Shown: positions 43,481-54,167 of the stretch, one piece after another
Position numbering within the stretch: position 1 is the first letter of the stretch
Layout: every line of letters begins with the position of its first letter
NCBI RefSeq assembly: GCF_900101995.1
Contig: NZ_FNAS01000004.1
Span: 1-64,000 of the forward strand
DNA length: 64,000 nt
From: Riemerella columbipharyngis
Lineage (GTDB): Bacteria > Bacteroidota > Bacteroidia > Flavobacteriales > Weeksellaceae
Direction of reading: 5' to 3'
Translations under genes and position numbers: made by a program
The notes under the pieces: model-generated
Told to the model about the DNA's origin: nothing
The model's input: only the letters and a program-made list of their open reading frames with translations
Databases searched by the model: none

Positions 43481-45994
43481 TTACATTGCTATATCTTGGT
43501 CGTCATTTTGGTCGTTATTTTCTCTATTCTTTTTTTGTTTTAGTTTTACTTCATTACCTTGTTTGAATTTATAGGTAAAAGACAGAGCAAACTGTCTCGG
43601 CTGAAACTGCATATAACCAGAGCGTGTGAAACTATTGGTAATGGTAATTCTTCTCATAGCTTGAGAATTAAACAAATCTTGAACATTAAAAGCTATATTA
43701 CCGTTGCCTCCCCAAATCGCCCTGCTAAATCCTAAATTTACAGAATACATAGATTGTCTAATGTAGCTTTCTGTTCTCTCTCTTCCTCTGTATCTTGCTT
43801 GTATTTGGATGTTGGTGTTTTTATCAGGGCGGAATGTCCAGCTTACTTTCATTTTTGTAGAGAAGCCTTTGCCGTTGTAGTTCATATCTTTGTATTGGCC
43901 TTGGGTTTGGTAGCCGTAGAGTTCTATGTTGGTCATAATTTTCCACCACTTGAATAAGTCGAAACTGGAGTTTATTTCTAATCCATATTTGCTCTCGCTG
44001 CCTATATTGTAAGGGGTGGAAGATATGGCTAGTTGTCCATTGGTATCTATTTTTCGCTCGTTGTATATTTGTATTTCATTATTTATTTCCTTATAGTATA
44101 GAGACGGATTTATAGTGATGCTTTTCTTTTGGTAGCTGTATCCCAGTTCGAAAGAATTGACGTAAGATGGATTTAAATTCGGATTTCCAAGAAATAAATT
44201 GGTATTGTCACTTAAAGATCTGAACGGAATAAGGAAAAATGAACGCGGTCTTCTTATTCTTTTGGAATAGTTCAGTAGTAATTGATCGTTTTTGTCAAAG
44301 TTGTAACTGAAGAAAGCGGTAGGAAAGTAGTTGATATAGTTTTTGTCAACATTTGTTTTTGATTTTTGAAAATTATCAAAACTTAGATTGATGATAGTAT
44401 TTTCTGCCCTAAGCCCGATCTGGTAACCAAAATTCTCACCGATTTTACTTCTAAATTGTGCATATGCCGAGGCTATTTTTTCATTGTATGTTGTATTGCT
44501 GGTATAGTCCGGAAGTACCACGAAAGGGCTTCCGTTTTGGCTTTCATCTGCAGAATAGTCGTAAATATTTTTATTCTCGTCAAACCTTGTGCCAGCTTCT
44601 ATTTTGTTGTTGTCGTTAATAGGAAGTTCGTAGTCTAATTTTGCTAAAATAGTTTGGCTTTTGGATATGGTAAAAACTTTATTTTCAAAAATATTATTTT
44701 CAGAATTACTTTCTTTGATATTTTCATCTCTATCTTCATTGTTTTTTTGAAAACTTGCGGAGAAAGATAAAAGATGTCCTTTGTTATTAAATTTGTGATC
44801 TAGTCCGGCGTCTATTTGATACGAAAAATCTTTACCTGTGGAATGGTTTATTCTGTCTCTTCGGAAGTCTTTCAGAATGTTGTTTTGAGCTTTGTTTTGT
44901 ATAAAAATATTATCCCCATTATTTGTATTGGAAAAAGTTCTCAGCATTCCGGATAGATTTAGAGAAGTCTTTTTATTAAAATCGTAAACAAATCCGGTAT
45001 TTACATTATAATATTTATTTTCGGATTTATAAACAGCATTTTGGTCATAGTAAGTGATGGTTCCATCTGTCAAAACGGGTGGGATTTCGTTGAGGCTGTA
45101 CAAATTTTTTTGTGTAAATTGTCCACGATTGTACCCGCCACCGCCATTGATATAATAAGTGAGGTTCCCTTTTCTCCAGCTGAGGTTGGTATTTAGTCTT
45201 GTGTTGGGCAGGTAGCCCAAAGTACCCGACACACTGCCGTTAAAACCATATTTTTTATTTTTTTTAAGAATGATATTTAAGATGCCTGCCGTTCCTGATG
45301 CTTCGAATTTTGAGGAAGGATTGGTAATGACTTCTATTCGTTCTATATCTTCTGCGGGGATAGATTTCAGAGCATTAGAGTCGTCTATTCCGAGTATAGA
45401 AGAGGGTTTTCCATCGATAAGGAACTTCACATTAGAATTTCCCCTCATAGAAATACTGCCGTCTGTATCTACATCTACCGAAGGAACATTGGTGAGTACA
45501 TCTTGCAGATTTCCCCCTTTGGAAACCACATCGGATTCTACATCATAAACTTTTTTATCCAGTTCCACTCTGTATGGGCGTTTACTTTGCACAGTCATTA
45601 CTATACCTTCTATGGTACGCGTTGGTTTATTGGTAGCTGTGGCTTCTTGTTCTATGTTTATAGGTTCAAGAGTGCTTATCCCCGAAACAATATCAATGTT
45701 TTGTTTGAAAGATTTGTAATCAACAGCGGTGATATTAATGAGATAGCTTCCGGGAACTAAGCTAATCGTGTAATTACCATTTTCGTCGGTAATGGCTGCA
45801 TCGCTATTAAGTTTATTGCTTTTATGGATAAACTCTATAGAGGCATAGGGTACGGGCTGTTTGTTTTGGTCTAAAATTTTACCGCTAATGCTTTGTTTTT
45901 CTTGGGCATTAGTCATTATCGCCATTCCAATAAAAAATCCGAATGCTATATTTTGTTTATTTATTGGTGCTAAAATTTCTATAAGGTGTTTCAT
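43481..45994 (-). CDS. TonB-dependent outer membrane receptor
   Basis: An 837-residue receptor. A signal peptide (FGFFIGMAIMTNAQ) precedes a carboxypeptidase-like regulatory domain (ISGKILDQNKQPVPYASIEF), a plug (DVLTNVPSVDVDTDGSISMR, ILGIDDSNALKSIPAEDIER, LNIILKKNKKYGFNG) and a 22-strand barrel of the OMP_b-brl_3 type ending in SFTYKF before a basic tail. The transported ligand is unknown. It begins 15 nt after the mltG stop and is the last gene of a leftward run. Confidence 0.9.
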   Translation of the reverse strand: MKHLIEILAPINKQNIAFGFFIGMAIMTNAQEKQSISGKILDQNKQPVPYASIEFIHKSNKLNSDAAITDENGNYTISLVPGSYLINITAVDYKSFKQNIDIVSGISTLEPINIEQEATATNKPTRTIEGIVMTVQSKRPYRVELDKKVYDVESDVVSKGGNLQDVLTNVPSVDVDTDGSISMRGNSNVKFLIDGKPSSILGIDDSNALKSIPAEDIERIEVITNPSSKFEASGTAGILNIILKKNKKYGFNGSVSGTLGYLPNTRLNTNLSWRKGNLTYYINGGGGYNRGQFTQKNLYSLNEIPPVLTDGTITYYDQNAVYKSENKYYNVNTGFVYDFNKKTSLNLSGMLRTFSNTNNGDNIFIQNKAQNNILKDFRRDRINHSTGKDFSYQIDAGLDHKFNNKGHLLSFSASFQKNNEDRDENIKESNSENNIFENKVFTISKSQTILAKLDYELPINDNNKIEAGTRFDENKNIYDYSADESQNGSPFVVLPDYTSNTTYNEKIASAYAQFRSKIGENFGYQIGLRAENTIINLSFDNFQKSKTNVDKNYINYFPTAFFSYNFDKNDQLLLNYSKRIRRPRSFFLIPFRSLSDNTNLFLGNPNLNPSYVNSFELGYSYQKKSITINPSLYYKEINNEIQIYNERKIDTNGQLAISSTPYNIGSESKYGLEINSSFDLFKWWKIMTNIELYGYQTQGQYKDMNYNGKGFSTKMKVSWTFRPDKNTNIQIQARYRGRERTESYIRQSMYSVNLGFSRAIWGGNGNIAFNVQDLFNSQAMRRITITNSFTRSGYMQFQPRQFALSFTYKFKQGNEVKLKQKKNRENNDQNDDQDIAM

Positions 45995-46009
45995 TCTAAT
46001 TTTCTTCTG

Positions 46010-47038
46010 TTATTTTATCTGTTTTTTATTAAGCCATTGCTGGTATGCTTTGGCATTTTCTGCGTGTTCTTTGTCGCTGTCCGTAAATTTATGGTGTCCC
46101 GGTCTTTCAGGGTCTGCACACATATAGATATATTTATTGTCTTCTGCATTCAGAACGGCTTCCAGAGTGTTTTTATCCACAATGCAGATAGGTCCCGGCG
46201 GCAGTCCTGCAAATTTGTAAGTATTGTACGGCGAATCTATCCCTAAGTATTTGTAATAAACTCTTTTTATTCGTTTTTTTTGGAAGTGGTTTTCTTTATC
46301 TATCGCATAGATTACGGTAGGGTCAGACTGTAGTTTCATTTGTTTTTTGTAGCGGTTCAGGTAGAGTCCTGCTATGGTTTTTTGTTCATTGGGAGCTCCG
46401 CCGGACTCTTTATAAACGATAGAGGCTAAGGCGTAAATTTGAGCTCTTGTAAGCCCCAGAGCATCTGCTTTGGCTTTTCTTTCAGGTGTCCAGAATTTGT
46501 TATATTCGTTCCAGAAAAGGTTAAAAAATTTGGAGGGCTTTACTGTCCAAAAAAACTTATAGGTATCCACGAAAAAATAAGGTTTTAGGTCTTCTGCATT
46601 CAGTAGTCCTTTACTTTGAGCGATACTATCCAGAGTTTTTACAAATTTGGCGGAATCTATTTCGGTTTTTTTTGTTACCCTGCCCACCATTTCGTAAACG
46701 CTGCCATAGTCTATTATCCTAAAATTTTCGGGTGTCTGTTGGCCCAATTTAATGAGCTGTACAATGTTGTAATTGTTGTCATTTTCATTGATTTTATACC
46801 GCCCTGGTTTTATTCTTCCTTCCAGACGGCCTTTTAATGCAGCTTTTTGAAATCGAGATATATTTTTGACAAAAGGTTTTAAAGAATCTGATACTTGCTC
46901 TAATGTAGCTCCGTGAGGAATATAAATATAACCAGATTTTATAATATTGGAAGTGAAGAAATTAACATACACTTTGTAGCCGAAAAAAGCAGCAAAAGCG
47001 ATAAATAAAAGGTAAATAATTTTTTTTAATTTTTTCAT
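46010..47038 (-). CDS. mltG: Endolytic peptidoglycan transglycosylase MltG
   Basis: A 342-residue inner-membrane enzyme with one N-terminal span (KIIYLLFIAFAAFFGYKVYV), a LysM-like region (YIPHGATLEQVSDSLKPFV) and the YceG catalytic domain with the Glu in ALASIVYKESGGAPNEQKTI and YNTYKFAGLPPGPIC. It cleaves nascent glycan strands and ends their elongation. It starts 9 nt after the dapF stop. Confidence 0.94.
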   Translation of the reverse strand: MKKLKKIIYLLFIAFAAFFGYKVYVNFFTSNIIKSGYIYIPHGATLEQVSDSLKPFVKNISRFQKAALKGRLEGRIKPGRYKINENDNNYNIVQLIKLGQQTPENFRIIDYGSVYEMVGRVTKKTEIDSAKFVKTLDSIAQSKGLLNAEDLKPYFFVDTYKFFWTVKPSKFFNLFWNEYNKFWTPERKAKADALGLTRAQIYALASIVYKESGGAPNEQKTIAGLYLNRYKKQMKLQSDPTVIYAIDKENHFQKKRIKRVYYKYLGIDSPYNTYKFAGLPPGPICIVDKNTLEAVLNAEDNKYIYMCADPERPGHHKFTDSDKEHAENAKAYQQWLNKKQIK

Positions 47039-47047
47039 TTTTTCAAT

Positions 47048-47812
47048 TTAATCAATAATCCCGGAAAATACTTTTTCAGTGGGACCTTCGAGCCAAATAT
47101 TTTTAAATCCCTGCTCCGATTTTTGAGCATAAACTTTCAGGTTTCCTCCGTAAGTTTTTATCTTCAGAAAACTTTCGTTTTTATGAATTAGTATAGAAAG
47201 AGCGGCGGCTGTTACACCTGTTCCACAGCTATAGGTTTCGTTTTCTACGCCGCGTTCGTAGGTTCTTACAAACAGAGTTTCATCAGGTAGTACTTCTACA
47301 AAATTCACATTGATACCTTCTGCTTTGTATGGGACGGTATTTCGGATAGATCTCCCCAAAGTGAAAATATCCAAAGTTTCTACATTTTTTACGAATTTTA
47401 CATAATGCGGCGATCCGGTATTCAGGACAAAGTCTTTTCCGTTTTGTTTAATCTCTTTTACATCTATCATTTTGAGTTTCACGATGCTGTCTTGTTTCAT
47501 CTCGGCTTCGTGTTTGCCGTCAATAGCACTAAAAGTACACTTGTCCTTAAAAATACCCAATTGGTAGGCAAAAGCCACGATACATCTGCCACCGTTTCCG
47601 CACATCGTACTTTCGGCACCGTCTGAATTATAATAAATCATTCTAAAATCGTTCTCTGCATCGTTTTCCAATAATATCAATCCGTCTGCTCCAATGCCAA
47701 ATCGTCTGTGGCAGTAGCGTTCTATTTCCGTTTTGGTTTTTTTGAAGGTTCCGGTACGATTATCCACCATAATGAAATCGTTCCCTGTACCGTGATATTT
47801 ATAAAATTCCAT
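47048..47812 (-). CDS. dapF: Diaminopimelate epimerase
   Basis: A 254-residue enzyme with the two catalytic cysteine motifs: STMCGNGGRCIVAFAYQ (Cys71) and YSCGTGVTAAALS. It converts LL- to meso-diaminopimelate for lysine and peptidoglycan. The start MEFYKYHGTGNDFIMVDN is standard for the family. The mltG gene follows after 9 nt. Confidence 0.96.
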   Translation of the reverse strand: MEFYKYHGTGNDFIMVDNRTGTFKKTKTEIERYCHRRFGIGADGLILLENDAENDFRMIYYNSDGAESTMCGNGGRCIVAFAYQLGIFKDKCTFSAIDGKHEAEMKQDSIVKLKMIDVKEIKQNGKDFVLNTGSPHYVKFVKNVETLDIFTLGRSIRNTVPYKAEGINVNFVEVLPDETLFVRTYERGVENETYSCGTGVTAAALSILIHKNESFLKIKTYGGNLKVYAQKSEQGFKNIWLEGPTEKVFSGIID

Positions 47813-47858
47813 TTTTAATATTTATTTTAATGTAATGAGTGACTATACAAAATCTATG

Positions 47859-50800
47859 CTAATTTCTGTTTTTTAGAAGAATCCAGCCTTGTCGGCTTTC
47901 TGTTTCGCCTGTACTTGGGTCTGTCCATTTCGCGGCATACCAGTAGGTGCCGGTAGGCAGTGGTCTCCCGTTGAGCTTGCCATTCCAAATCAGATTGTTT
48001 GTGTCCGAAGAATTGAAAACCACTATGCCGTATCTGTCCATAATGGTAAGGCTTACCTCTTTCATTTTATCAAGATATTCTACTTGCCAAGTATCATTTT
48101 TTCCGTCATCGTTAGGGGTGATGGTATTGTAGAATTTTAGGAAGTAAACCTTTTTAGGCGCCCCAAAACATCCTGTGGCAGAACTCACTTGGATGGTATA
48201 TTCATTATCTGTAGGATTTATGAGAATGTTAGACGATTGTTCCTTGCCATTAAAAATATAGGTGTAAGGCTTGTCGCCATCTTGGGCAATGACTTCTATT
48301 TTTGTATTGTCCCTTATTATTTTGATGATTTTCGGCTGGTGCTCATCGGATACGGCGAAAGATTTGGTAGAGATACAGCCTTTTCCATCGGTCGCTTCCA
48401 CTCTGTAAGTTCCGAACGAAACTTCATTATAACGAAGCTCAAGCCTTGGCAGGCTAACCACAGAGCTATTAGGCAAAAACCACTTTACGGAACGATAATC
48501 GCTTTCATTACTCAGACTCATACTCAAGGGTTCTCCGTAGCATAGGTATTGGTCGTTTATTCCTTGTATTTCCACAGGGGTATTGACTTTAATTTTGAAA
48601 GAAAAAGACGTAGGGCATTTTTCGGGATTAGAAGCCACGCCATAGATGGTCTGCTCCGCCGTATTGTTTATGAAACTTTCGGGATTGCTGATACGGTTGC
48701 TGCGAAGCGAATCGGTGTAAAACAATAGTTCGGCATTCGCATCATCTGTGATTTCATTTCGATAATCATTTAGGTTAAAAGTGGTTTTCCCATCGTCGGG
48801 ATTGGTATCTTGGTCGCATTTCTCAAAAGTTCCGATAGTGTTTTTTACCGCTGTGGGATTGCCTTGGTAGAATTTCATCTCTTCTGAGAATATGCATTCG
48901 TGCGCTTTGTTTTTTAGCTTAAACTTAAATGTATAAGGTAGTGTACTCAGTGTAATATCTTGGGCTAAAGGATTTCCGTTTTCATTTAAAAACTCATAAT
49001 CTTGATTATTGCCAAGCACTAATTTTTTGAAAGCCTCTAATGGATAGCTTGTTTCTGAGCATATTTTGATATTATCGGTCAATAGATGCGGGGCATCGTA
49101 GTTGGTTAGATTAAAATAAACCGTATTGTCACAAGTAGCATTATAATAGAGTTTTATAAATGGTCTGTTTCCGTGTACAGCGGTATCGTAGTGTTCAATA
49201 TCGTGGTCCGAGAGCTCAATGTTATAGCTATCGTAATATTTTATGTCTAATTGGATATTTTGGTCCAAAGGGGATTGGAAAAAATTATCATCAATAGTCT
49301 GGCGAAGATTGTAAACGGTATTCCCCGGACAAGTTTCTAAGGTTATGTTATCTGTTTTAGGCTTTGGTTTGGAATAAACGATAAGGGTAACGATAGGGTA
49401 GGTGTCCGAAACACAACCGGTAGTTTTATCCTTTACCCTTGCCCAAAGTGTTGTAGTACCCATTCCTGAGCGATAGGCGCCCTTATTCACTGGGCTTCTG
49501 CCGTTTTTGGCATCGGCTTCGCTTTCGTAGTAGGTGATTTCTACATTAGGTGAATTATTGATAAGGTTATCAAATTGGCTTAAATCAAAACTTTCGGTTC
49601 GGCTGGCACATTGCTGAGCTTCCCTAATGGCACTAAAATAGGGCTGATTAGCCGTAACTTTCGGATTAAATACAAATTCTAAATTTACAACGGAGGTACA
49701 GTTCACATCGGGGTGTTCTATTTTTACCAATACCTTAGAATGGATGTGCGGGTCTATTACTTTGGCTGCCATGAAGCTTTGTCCATTATCCAAAGAATAA
49801 GAGTATTTATAATCTTGTCCTCGGAGATGGTCTTTAAAATTCTCTAAATCATAGCTATGAATATTATCGCAAAGCGTGTCTTTATAAATGTTTCCGGCTT
49901 TTGGTAAAGAAATATAGAGAATAGAGAATGTCCCCTCCGCAGTTTTGCACGGCGATGCTATCCCGTCTTTCACTTTCACATGGATATGGTAGGTCTTTTT
50001 CTCTCCGGATTTTATGGTCGCTTGGGTAAGGGTATTGCCCTGCTCGTCTGTAAAGTAGAATGAATACTTGCTTTCATCTTTGGGATAATTAACAAGGCTT
50101 TCAAGGTCAAATTTTTTTTTATCAAGACCTTTATCATCACATTCATTGAAAGTTTTTTCATTAAAAGTGATGGTAGGGATTACAGAAAAATCAATATTTA
50201 CGGATACTTTTTTAGAGGCTAATCCGCAGTTTTTAAGGATGTTGAGCATCTTTACAAAATAAGTTCCGCTGTCTATATTTATCTCTGTGCCTATACCTAT
50301 GGGCGTGTTTTGTCCATCTTTGTACCACTCGTAGATAGCGTCTTCAACAGGATTTTTCACTCTCAAGGTTGCGGGTTTCCCACAGTCGCCGTAAATAGGA
50401 CCTTCTATCTCCGGCTTTTTGACTTTAACGAAAGTGATGGTGTCTTTTTTTATGTCGGCATTTTCATTAAAACGAATGTCAAGATATAGTTTATCCGTAT
50501 CCCCCGAAGGCGTGAAAGTGATGTCCTTAGTCGTAGTATGAAATCCGTTGTCAGATTGCCATTGGTAGTTTGGGGTAAGCGTCTGCCCTGTAGTAAAGGC
50601 ATAGGCTTTGGTAGGAGTGCTGCTCCATTTTCCGTTATTGTATTCCGTATTTCCATTAGGGATAAAATATTTTGTGCCATCGGCGTTTTGAATCCCTAAT
50701 ATCGCATTGTAGCCAGCTCGTTGTTTGTTTTTGGTATAGAGGACTACTTTGTCATTGGTGCTGTCGTCTATTAGTAGGATATAGGCATTGCCGTTGGAAT

Positions 50801-51446
50801 CACCATTGAGGTGCACCATATTCGAGAAAGAGATCAGAATGGCATTTTTCGTATTTATTGTAAGGTATTTGTATTTATAGGCAAGACCTGCGCCTGTGGC
50901 TTGGGTATTGGTATTCAGGTCGGTATAAGAAGCAAAGATTTGAGCCAAACCTACTGGAAATTTTTGAGTGCTGTTTTTGTAAACTTCGTTGTATCGGTCT
51001 GAGGGTAATTGTACTCTTGGGTGTACTGCATCTCTATCCGAAAAAGTGCGGTCTTCGTACTTGGCTTTATCGTGAAGGTTTTGCAGTTCGGCATTATTGC
51101 TGAAAACTACTCTTCCATTTGAGCCTACAACCAATTGGGTGTAAGTCTCTCCAAAGAAATTAAAACTAAAACCAATATCAATAGGCTGGCTAAAAATATT
51201 AGCCCCACCATCACCATCAAAAATCACATTTTCACTCCCTTCTACAAATTGGCTAATGTCTGTATAGTCGGTAACCTCTTGTGTACCCGATGGGAAATCT
51301 TTCCCTTGCAGCCGGAAAGTTTTACCCTCACAATAGAAAATTTTGTGGGGCAGGGGAGTGTCGTCTTGGCTGAGTATATATTGCGTGTTCTGGGCATTTA
51401 GCCTAACGATGATATTGATGAGTAAGAGTAAAAATAACTTTTTCAT
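47859..51446 (-). CDS. Large T9SS type B secreted protein (gliding-motility C-terminal domain)
   Basis: An 1195-residue exported protein. A signal peptide (LFLLLLINIIVRLNAQ) is followed by a beta-rich N-terminal domain, then many immunoglobulin-like modules with PKPKTDNITLETCPGN-type linkers, and at the C-terminus the CHU_C type B sorting domain: NTITPNDDGKNDTWQVEYLD, MDRYGIVVFNSSD, WNGKLNGRPLPTGTYWYA, ending in LKNR. Such domains route proteins through the type IX system to the cell surface. The ligand is not evident. It ends 46 nt before dapF. Confidence 0.88.
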   Translation of the reverse strand: MKKLFLLLLINIIVRLNAQNTQYILSQDDTPLPHKIFYCEGKTFRLQGKDFPSGTQEVTDYTDISQFVEGSENVIFDGDGGANIFSQPIDIGFSFNFFGETYTQLVVGSNGRVVFSNNAELQNLHDKAKYEDRTFSDRDAVHPRVQLPSDRYNEVYKNSTQKFPVGLAQIFASYTDLNTNTQATGAGLAYKYKYLTINTKNAILISFSNMVHLNGDSNGNAYILLIDDSTNDKVVLYTKNKQRAGYNAILGIQNADGTKYFIPNGNTEYNNGKWSSTPTKAYAFTTGQTLTPNYQWQSDNGFHTTTKDITFTPSGDTDKLYLDIRFNENADIKKDTITFVKVKKPEIEGPIYGDCGKPATLRVKNPVEDAIYEWYKDGQNTPIGIGTEINIDSGTYFVKMLNILKNCGLASKKVSVNIDFSVIPTITFNEKTFNECDDKGLDKKKFDLESLVNYPKDESKYSFYFTDEQGNTLTQATIKSGEKKTYHIHVKVKDGIASPCKTAEGTFSILYISLPKAGNIYKDTLCDNIHSYDLENFKDHLRGQDYKYSYSLDNGQSFMAAKVIDPHIHSKVLVKIEHPDVNCTSVVNLEFVFNPKVTANQPYFSAIREAQQCASRTESFDLSQFDNLINNSPNVEITYYESEADAKNGRSPVNKGAYRSGMGTTTLWARVKDKTTGCVSDTYPIVTLIVYSKPKPKTDNITLETCPGNTVYNLRQTIDDNFFQSPLDQNIQLDIKYYDSYNIELSDHDIEHYDTAVHGNRPFIKLYYNATCDNTVYFNLTNYDAPHLLTDNIKICSETSYPLEAFKKLVLGNNQDYEFLNENGNPLAQDITLSTLPYTFKFKLKNKAHECIFSEEMKFYQGNPTAVKNTIGTFEKCDQDTNPDDGKTTFNLNDYRNEITDDANAELLFYTDSLRSNRISNPESFINNTAEQTIYGVASNPEKCPTSFSFKIKVNTPVEIQGINDQYLCYGEPLSMSLSNESDYRSVKWFLPNSSVVSLPRLELRYNEVSFGTYRVEATDGKGCISTKSFAVSDEHQPKIIKIIRDNTKIEVIAQDGDKPYTYIFNGKEQSSNILINPTDNEYTIQVSSATGCFGAPKKVYFLKFYNTITPNDDGKNDTWQVEYLDKMKEVSLTIMDRYGIVVFNSSDTNNLIWNGKLNGRPLPTGTYWYAAKWTDPSTGETESRQGWILLKNRN

Positions 51447-51633
51447 ACGACAAAGATGCTAAAAAAATATTTTATTCGTAGTAAAGAACGGGATATTAGG
51501 TTTGTTATTTTGGAGTTAAAGATAATTTAAACAGATTTATTTATAGTGGATTAAAAAAAACACTACTGTTATTATTATATTTACCGAACCAAATAAATTA
51601 AATATTAAAAAACACCGGATTAACCTTAACAAT

Positions 51634-52930
51634 ATGAAATCATCTTAGTACCTATCTCTCCCCGTTCTTTTGCGGCTTCTGTTTATGGACAAAATGTCGT
51701 AGTGGCAGTCAAAATACATACAGAAGACAGCAGCTGCATAGCGGATACCCTCCAAAAATTATTAGTCTTAAAAATAAAAAAAGCCAGCGACTACGAAAAT
51801 ATAAAAACTTTTACGCTGAACAAATGTCCGTTTTACTTTGCCATTCCAAGACAAAACGGCTTATGCAAAGCCATTGTAGATGTCAAGGGCTACCTAAGGC
51901 AAGAGCGAAACTTTGAAATAAACCATCTTACCAAAGATACACTGGATATTGGAACGCTCTCCTTAGCAAAAGAGAGAACGGTACATATAAAAGGGGTAAC
52001 CATCACCGGCGTGGAAAAAGAATTCATCAAAATAGATGCTGATAAAACAACTTGTCAAGTCAAAAATAATGATATTCTATCCAACAGCTCTGTCTATGAA
52101 AGCATCACAAAAATGTCCGGTATCATGTGTTTCCCAATGGGGGTATTACGATGAACGGAAATCCCGTTACCATTCAGATAGACGGTATTACCAGTAATCT
52201 ATCGGGGCAAAATCTAATCAGTTTTATACAAAGCCTTCCGGCTAATGTATTAGAAAAAATGGAAATAATAGATAATTCCAGAGTATCTTTTGAGGCTAAT
52301 ACCAGCAGAGAAATTATAAATCTCATCACACATAACGAGGGTATAAAGGAACTATCTGGAACTGTGAATTATAGATATAGCGTAAATAAATACCAAAAGA
52401 CACAACCTTTGGTAGTACTTAATGGAAGGATTAAGAATAGTAGTTTTCCAACTAATCACCGGGTATTCTTATTAGAAAGATGAGAATAGAACCATTACCG
52501 ATAGAAAATTCAAAAGCTTGATGCCAATAGAATTTTTAGGCTTGATCAGCTTAACCAAAATATTTCAAGATATTTCTATGCACGCCCGTACATTAGCGTA
52601 AAACTTTCGGAGAAGCTCAGTCTAAAAGCCAATTACAATTAATAGTATCAGCTATAATGACAAAAATATTAGCGGGAGATTATAGTGAACTAACGAATAC
52701 GCCTGAAAATTTACTAATCAACCACTCATTTTTTAAGTCTAAAAGCCAAAGCTAAAGCGAGGTCGTCCAGCTAAATTATGATCTGGATGCTCTCTAAAAA
52801 AAAAAGAAATAGTAGGCTATTATTTCGATTTTACACAGAACTCTCTCACTATTCCGGAAACATTATTCTCCTGTGTATACAAAAAACAATTACCCAAAAA
52901 TAAAACAAGTAGGAATGTCAGTTTTTTCAT
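51634..52930 (+). pseudogene. TonB-dependent receptor remnant
   Basis: The ATG at 51634 is followed within 4 codons by a stop. Two frames then carry an N-terminal regulatory-like domain (51702-52154) and a plug (MNGNPVTIQIDGITSNLSGQ, ANVLEKMEIIDNSRVSFEAN, INLITHNEGIKELSGTVNYR) up to 52483. Further pieces in other frames keep barrel strands (LDQLNQNISRYFYARPYISV near 52540-52620; YYFDFTQNSLTIPE near 52820-52880) to about 52930. Most of the barrel is deleted. It is an inactive relative of the OMP_b-brl_3 receptors. Confidence 0.85.
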
Positions 52931-52934
52931 TTAA

Positions 52935-53600
52935 TTAAAGTTTCTTATGATTGACTTTATAGCCCAAAAATGAAAGGATAAACAAATACCCCAAACAAAC
53001 GGCTAAATATTCATAATGAAAAGGCTCTGAAAACAAATGTGTAAAACTACTTTTAGGAAGATATTTTGCGATAGGATATTTGATGAGGTATATGATAGTG
53101 TCCTCAAAAAACCAATAGCCCATAGCCAAGAACAATGCCCATATCGTATAGCTTAAAGACATTAGACAAAAAGACAATAAGCAGAGAAACATTTGATAAA
53201 GGATAAAAAATATTCCGAACTTAAAAAAATAAATAAAGTCAATGTCTAAACTTTGATAATAAATAATGGTCGTAGAAACATAGACTATCATATTCAGTAA
53301 CACCCCTATGAATACTATTGCCAAAAGATTTTTCACCTTATAATCCGTGAATCTCTTAAGAGAGAAGTTTAGAGCAATAAATCTATAATAGCCACTATGG
53401 ATGATTTTGTGAAAATAAAACAGATAAAAAGACAAGCTGAAAAAAGAAGTAATATCTGAGGCAAAGAAATAATTATTTTTCCCGACGGTATCCTCCGAAA
53501 TTTTCAGGTAAACATAACAAAAAAATATGGTCAAAATCATTGTGATGCTTAATGATATGATATTGTACCACGACTTAAAAAACAAACTAAAATGCTTCAT
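52935..53600 (-). CDS. Membrane protein, probable ABC transporter permease
   Basis: A 221-residue inner-membrane protein with about six hydrophobic segments (for example YNIISLSITMILTIFFCYVY and AVCLGYLFILSFLGYKV). No family motif is seen. It lies 51 nt after an ABC ATPase gene and reads in the same direction, so it is probably the membrane partner of that ATPase. Substrate unknown. Confidence 0.65.
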   Translation of the reverse strand: MKHFSLFFKSWYNIISLSITMILTIFFCYVYLKISEDTVGKNNYFFASDITSFFSLSFYLFYFHKIIHSGYYRFIALNFSLKRFTDYKVKNLLAIVFIGVLLNMIVYVSTTIIYYQSLDIDFIYFFKFGIFFILYQMFLCLLSFCLMSLSYTIWALFLAMGYWFFEDTIIYLIKYPIAKYLPKSSFTHLFSEPFHYEYLAVCLGYLFILSFLGYKVNHKKL

Positions 53601-53651
53601 AGGGAGCCAGAGTATTTTGAGTAATCAAAAGATGTTTATGACAAGTTTTTT

Positions 53652-54167
53652 CTAAAAAAACTTGTCATGAGAAACAATAATAAACTGATAGTCAGATTTT
53701 TCTATAAAATTTGCCAAGCCGGCAATAGATGCTTTATCCAGATTTTCTGTAGGTTCATCCAGAATATACAGCATTCTGTCCAAAGACAGTACAAAGATGA
53801 GATGTGCCTTTACCTTGTTTCCTTGTGAGAGTTTCTTTATCTTTACATTCCGGAAATTTTCAAAATTCAACACTTCAATAAGCGTATGGAAACGGCTTAA
53901 GTTCAATTCTTGGTCAAAAAGCACTCTGTGATCTGCGAGAGTCCATTCCGAATTCAGATGAGCCTCTTTGCCATAGTACCCCATAGATGGAAGCCCCTCT
54001 ATCTCTATATCGGACTTTAGTTTTCCACAAATCAAATTCAGCAATGTAGATTTGCCACTGCCATTTTCGCCGGATATTGAGATTTTATCCTGTCCCCCCA
54101 TCTCCAATCGGATATTTTGTAAAATCAGCTGTCTTTTGTAGCTAAACTGTTTCAGCTCTATTTTCAT
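53652..54167 (-). CDS. Small ABC transporter ATP-binding protein
   Basis: A 171-residue ATPase with Walker A GENGSGKST (about residues 33-41), signature LSQGNKVKAHL, Walker B MLYILDEPTENLD and an H-loop VSHD. It is shorter than usual (about 200 residues or more) and stops directly after the H-loop, but all core motifs are present. It precedes the membrane protein gene at 52935-53600 by 51 nt. It likely powers peptide or drug export; this is inference. Confidence 0.82.
   Translation of the reverse strand: MKIELKQFSYKRQLILQNIRLEMGGQDKISISGENGSGKSTLLNLICGKLKSDIEIEGLPSMGYYGKEAHLNSEWTLADHRVLFDQELNLSRFHTLIEVLNFENFRNVKIKKLSQGNKVKAHLIFVLSLDRMLYILDEPTENLDKASIAGLANFIEKSDYQFIIVSHDKFF

Noticed and set aside
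43363-43566. A 67-codon hydrophobic frame after the S8 pseudogene.
   Set aside because: Extremely T-rich, Phe/Tyr-dominated translation overlapping the TonB receptor gene end; typical of AT-rich noncoding DNA.
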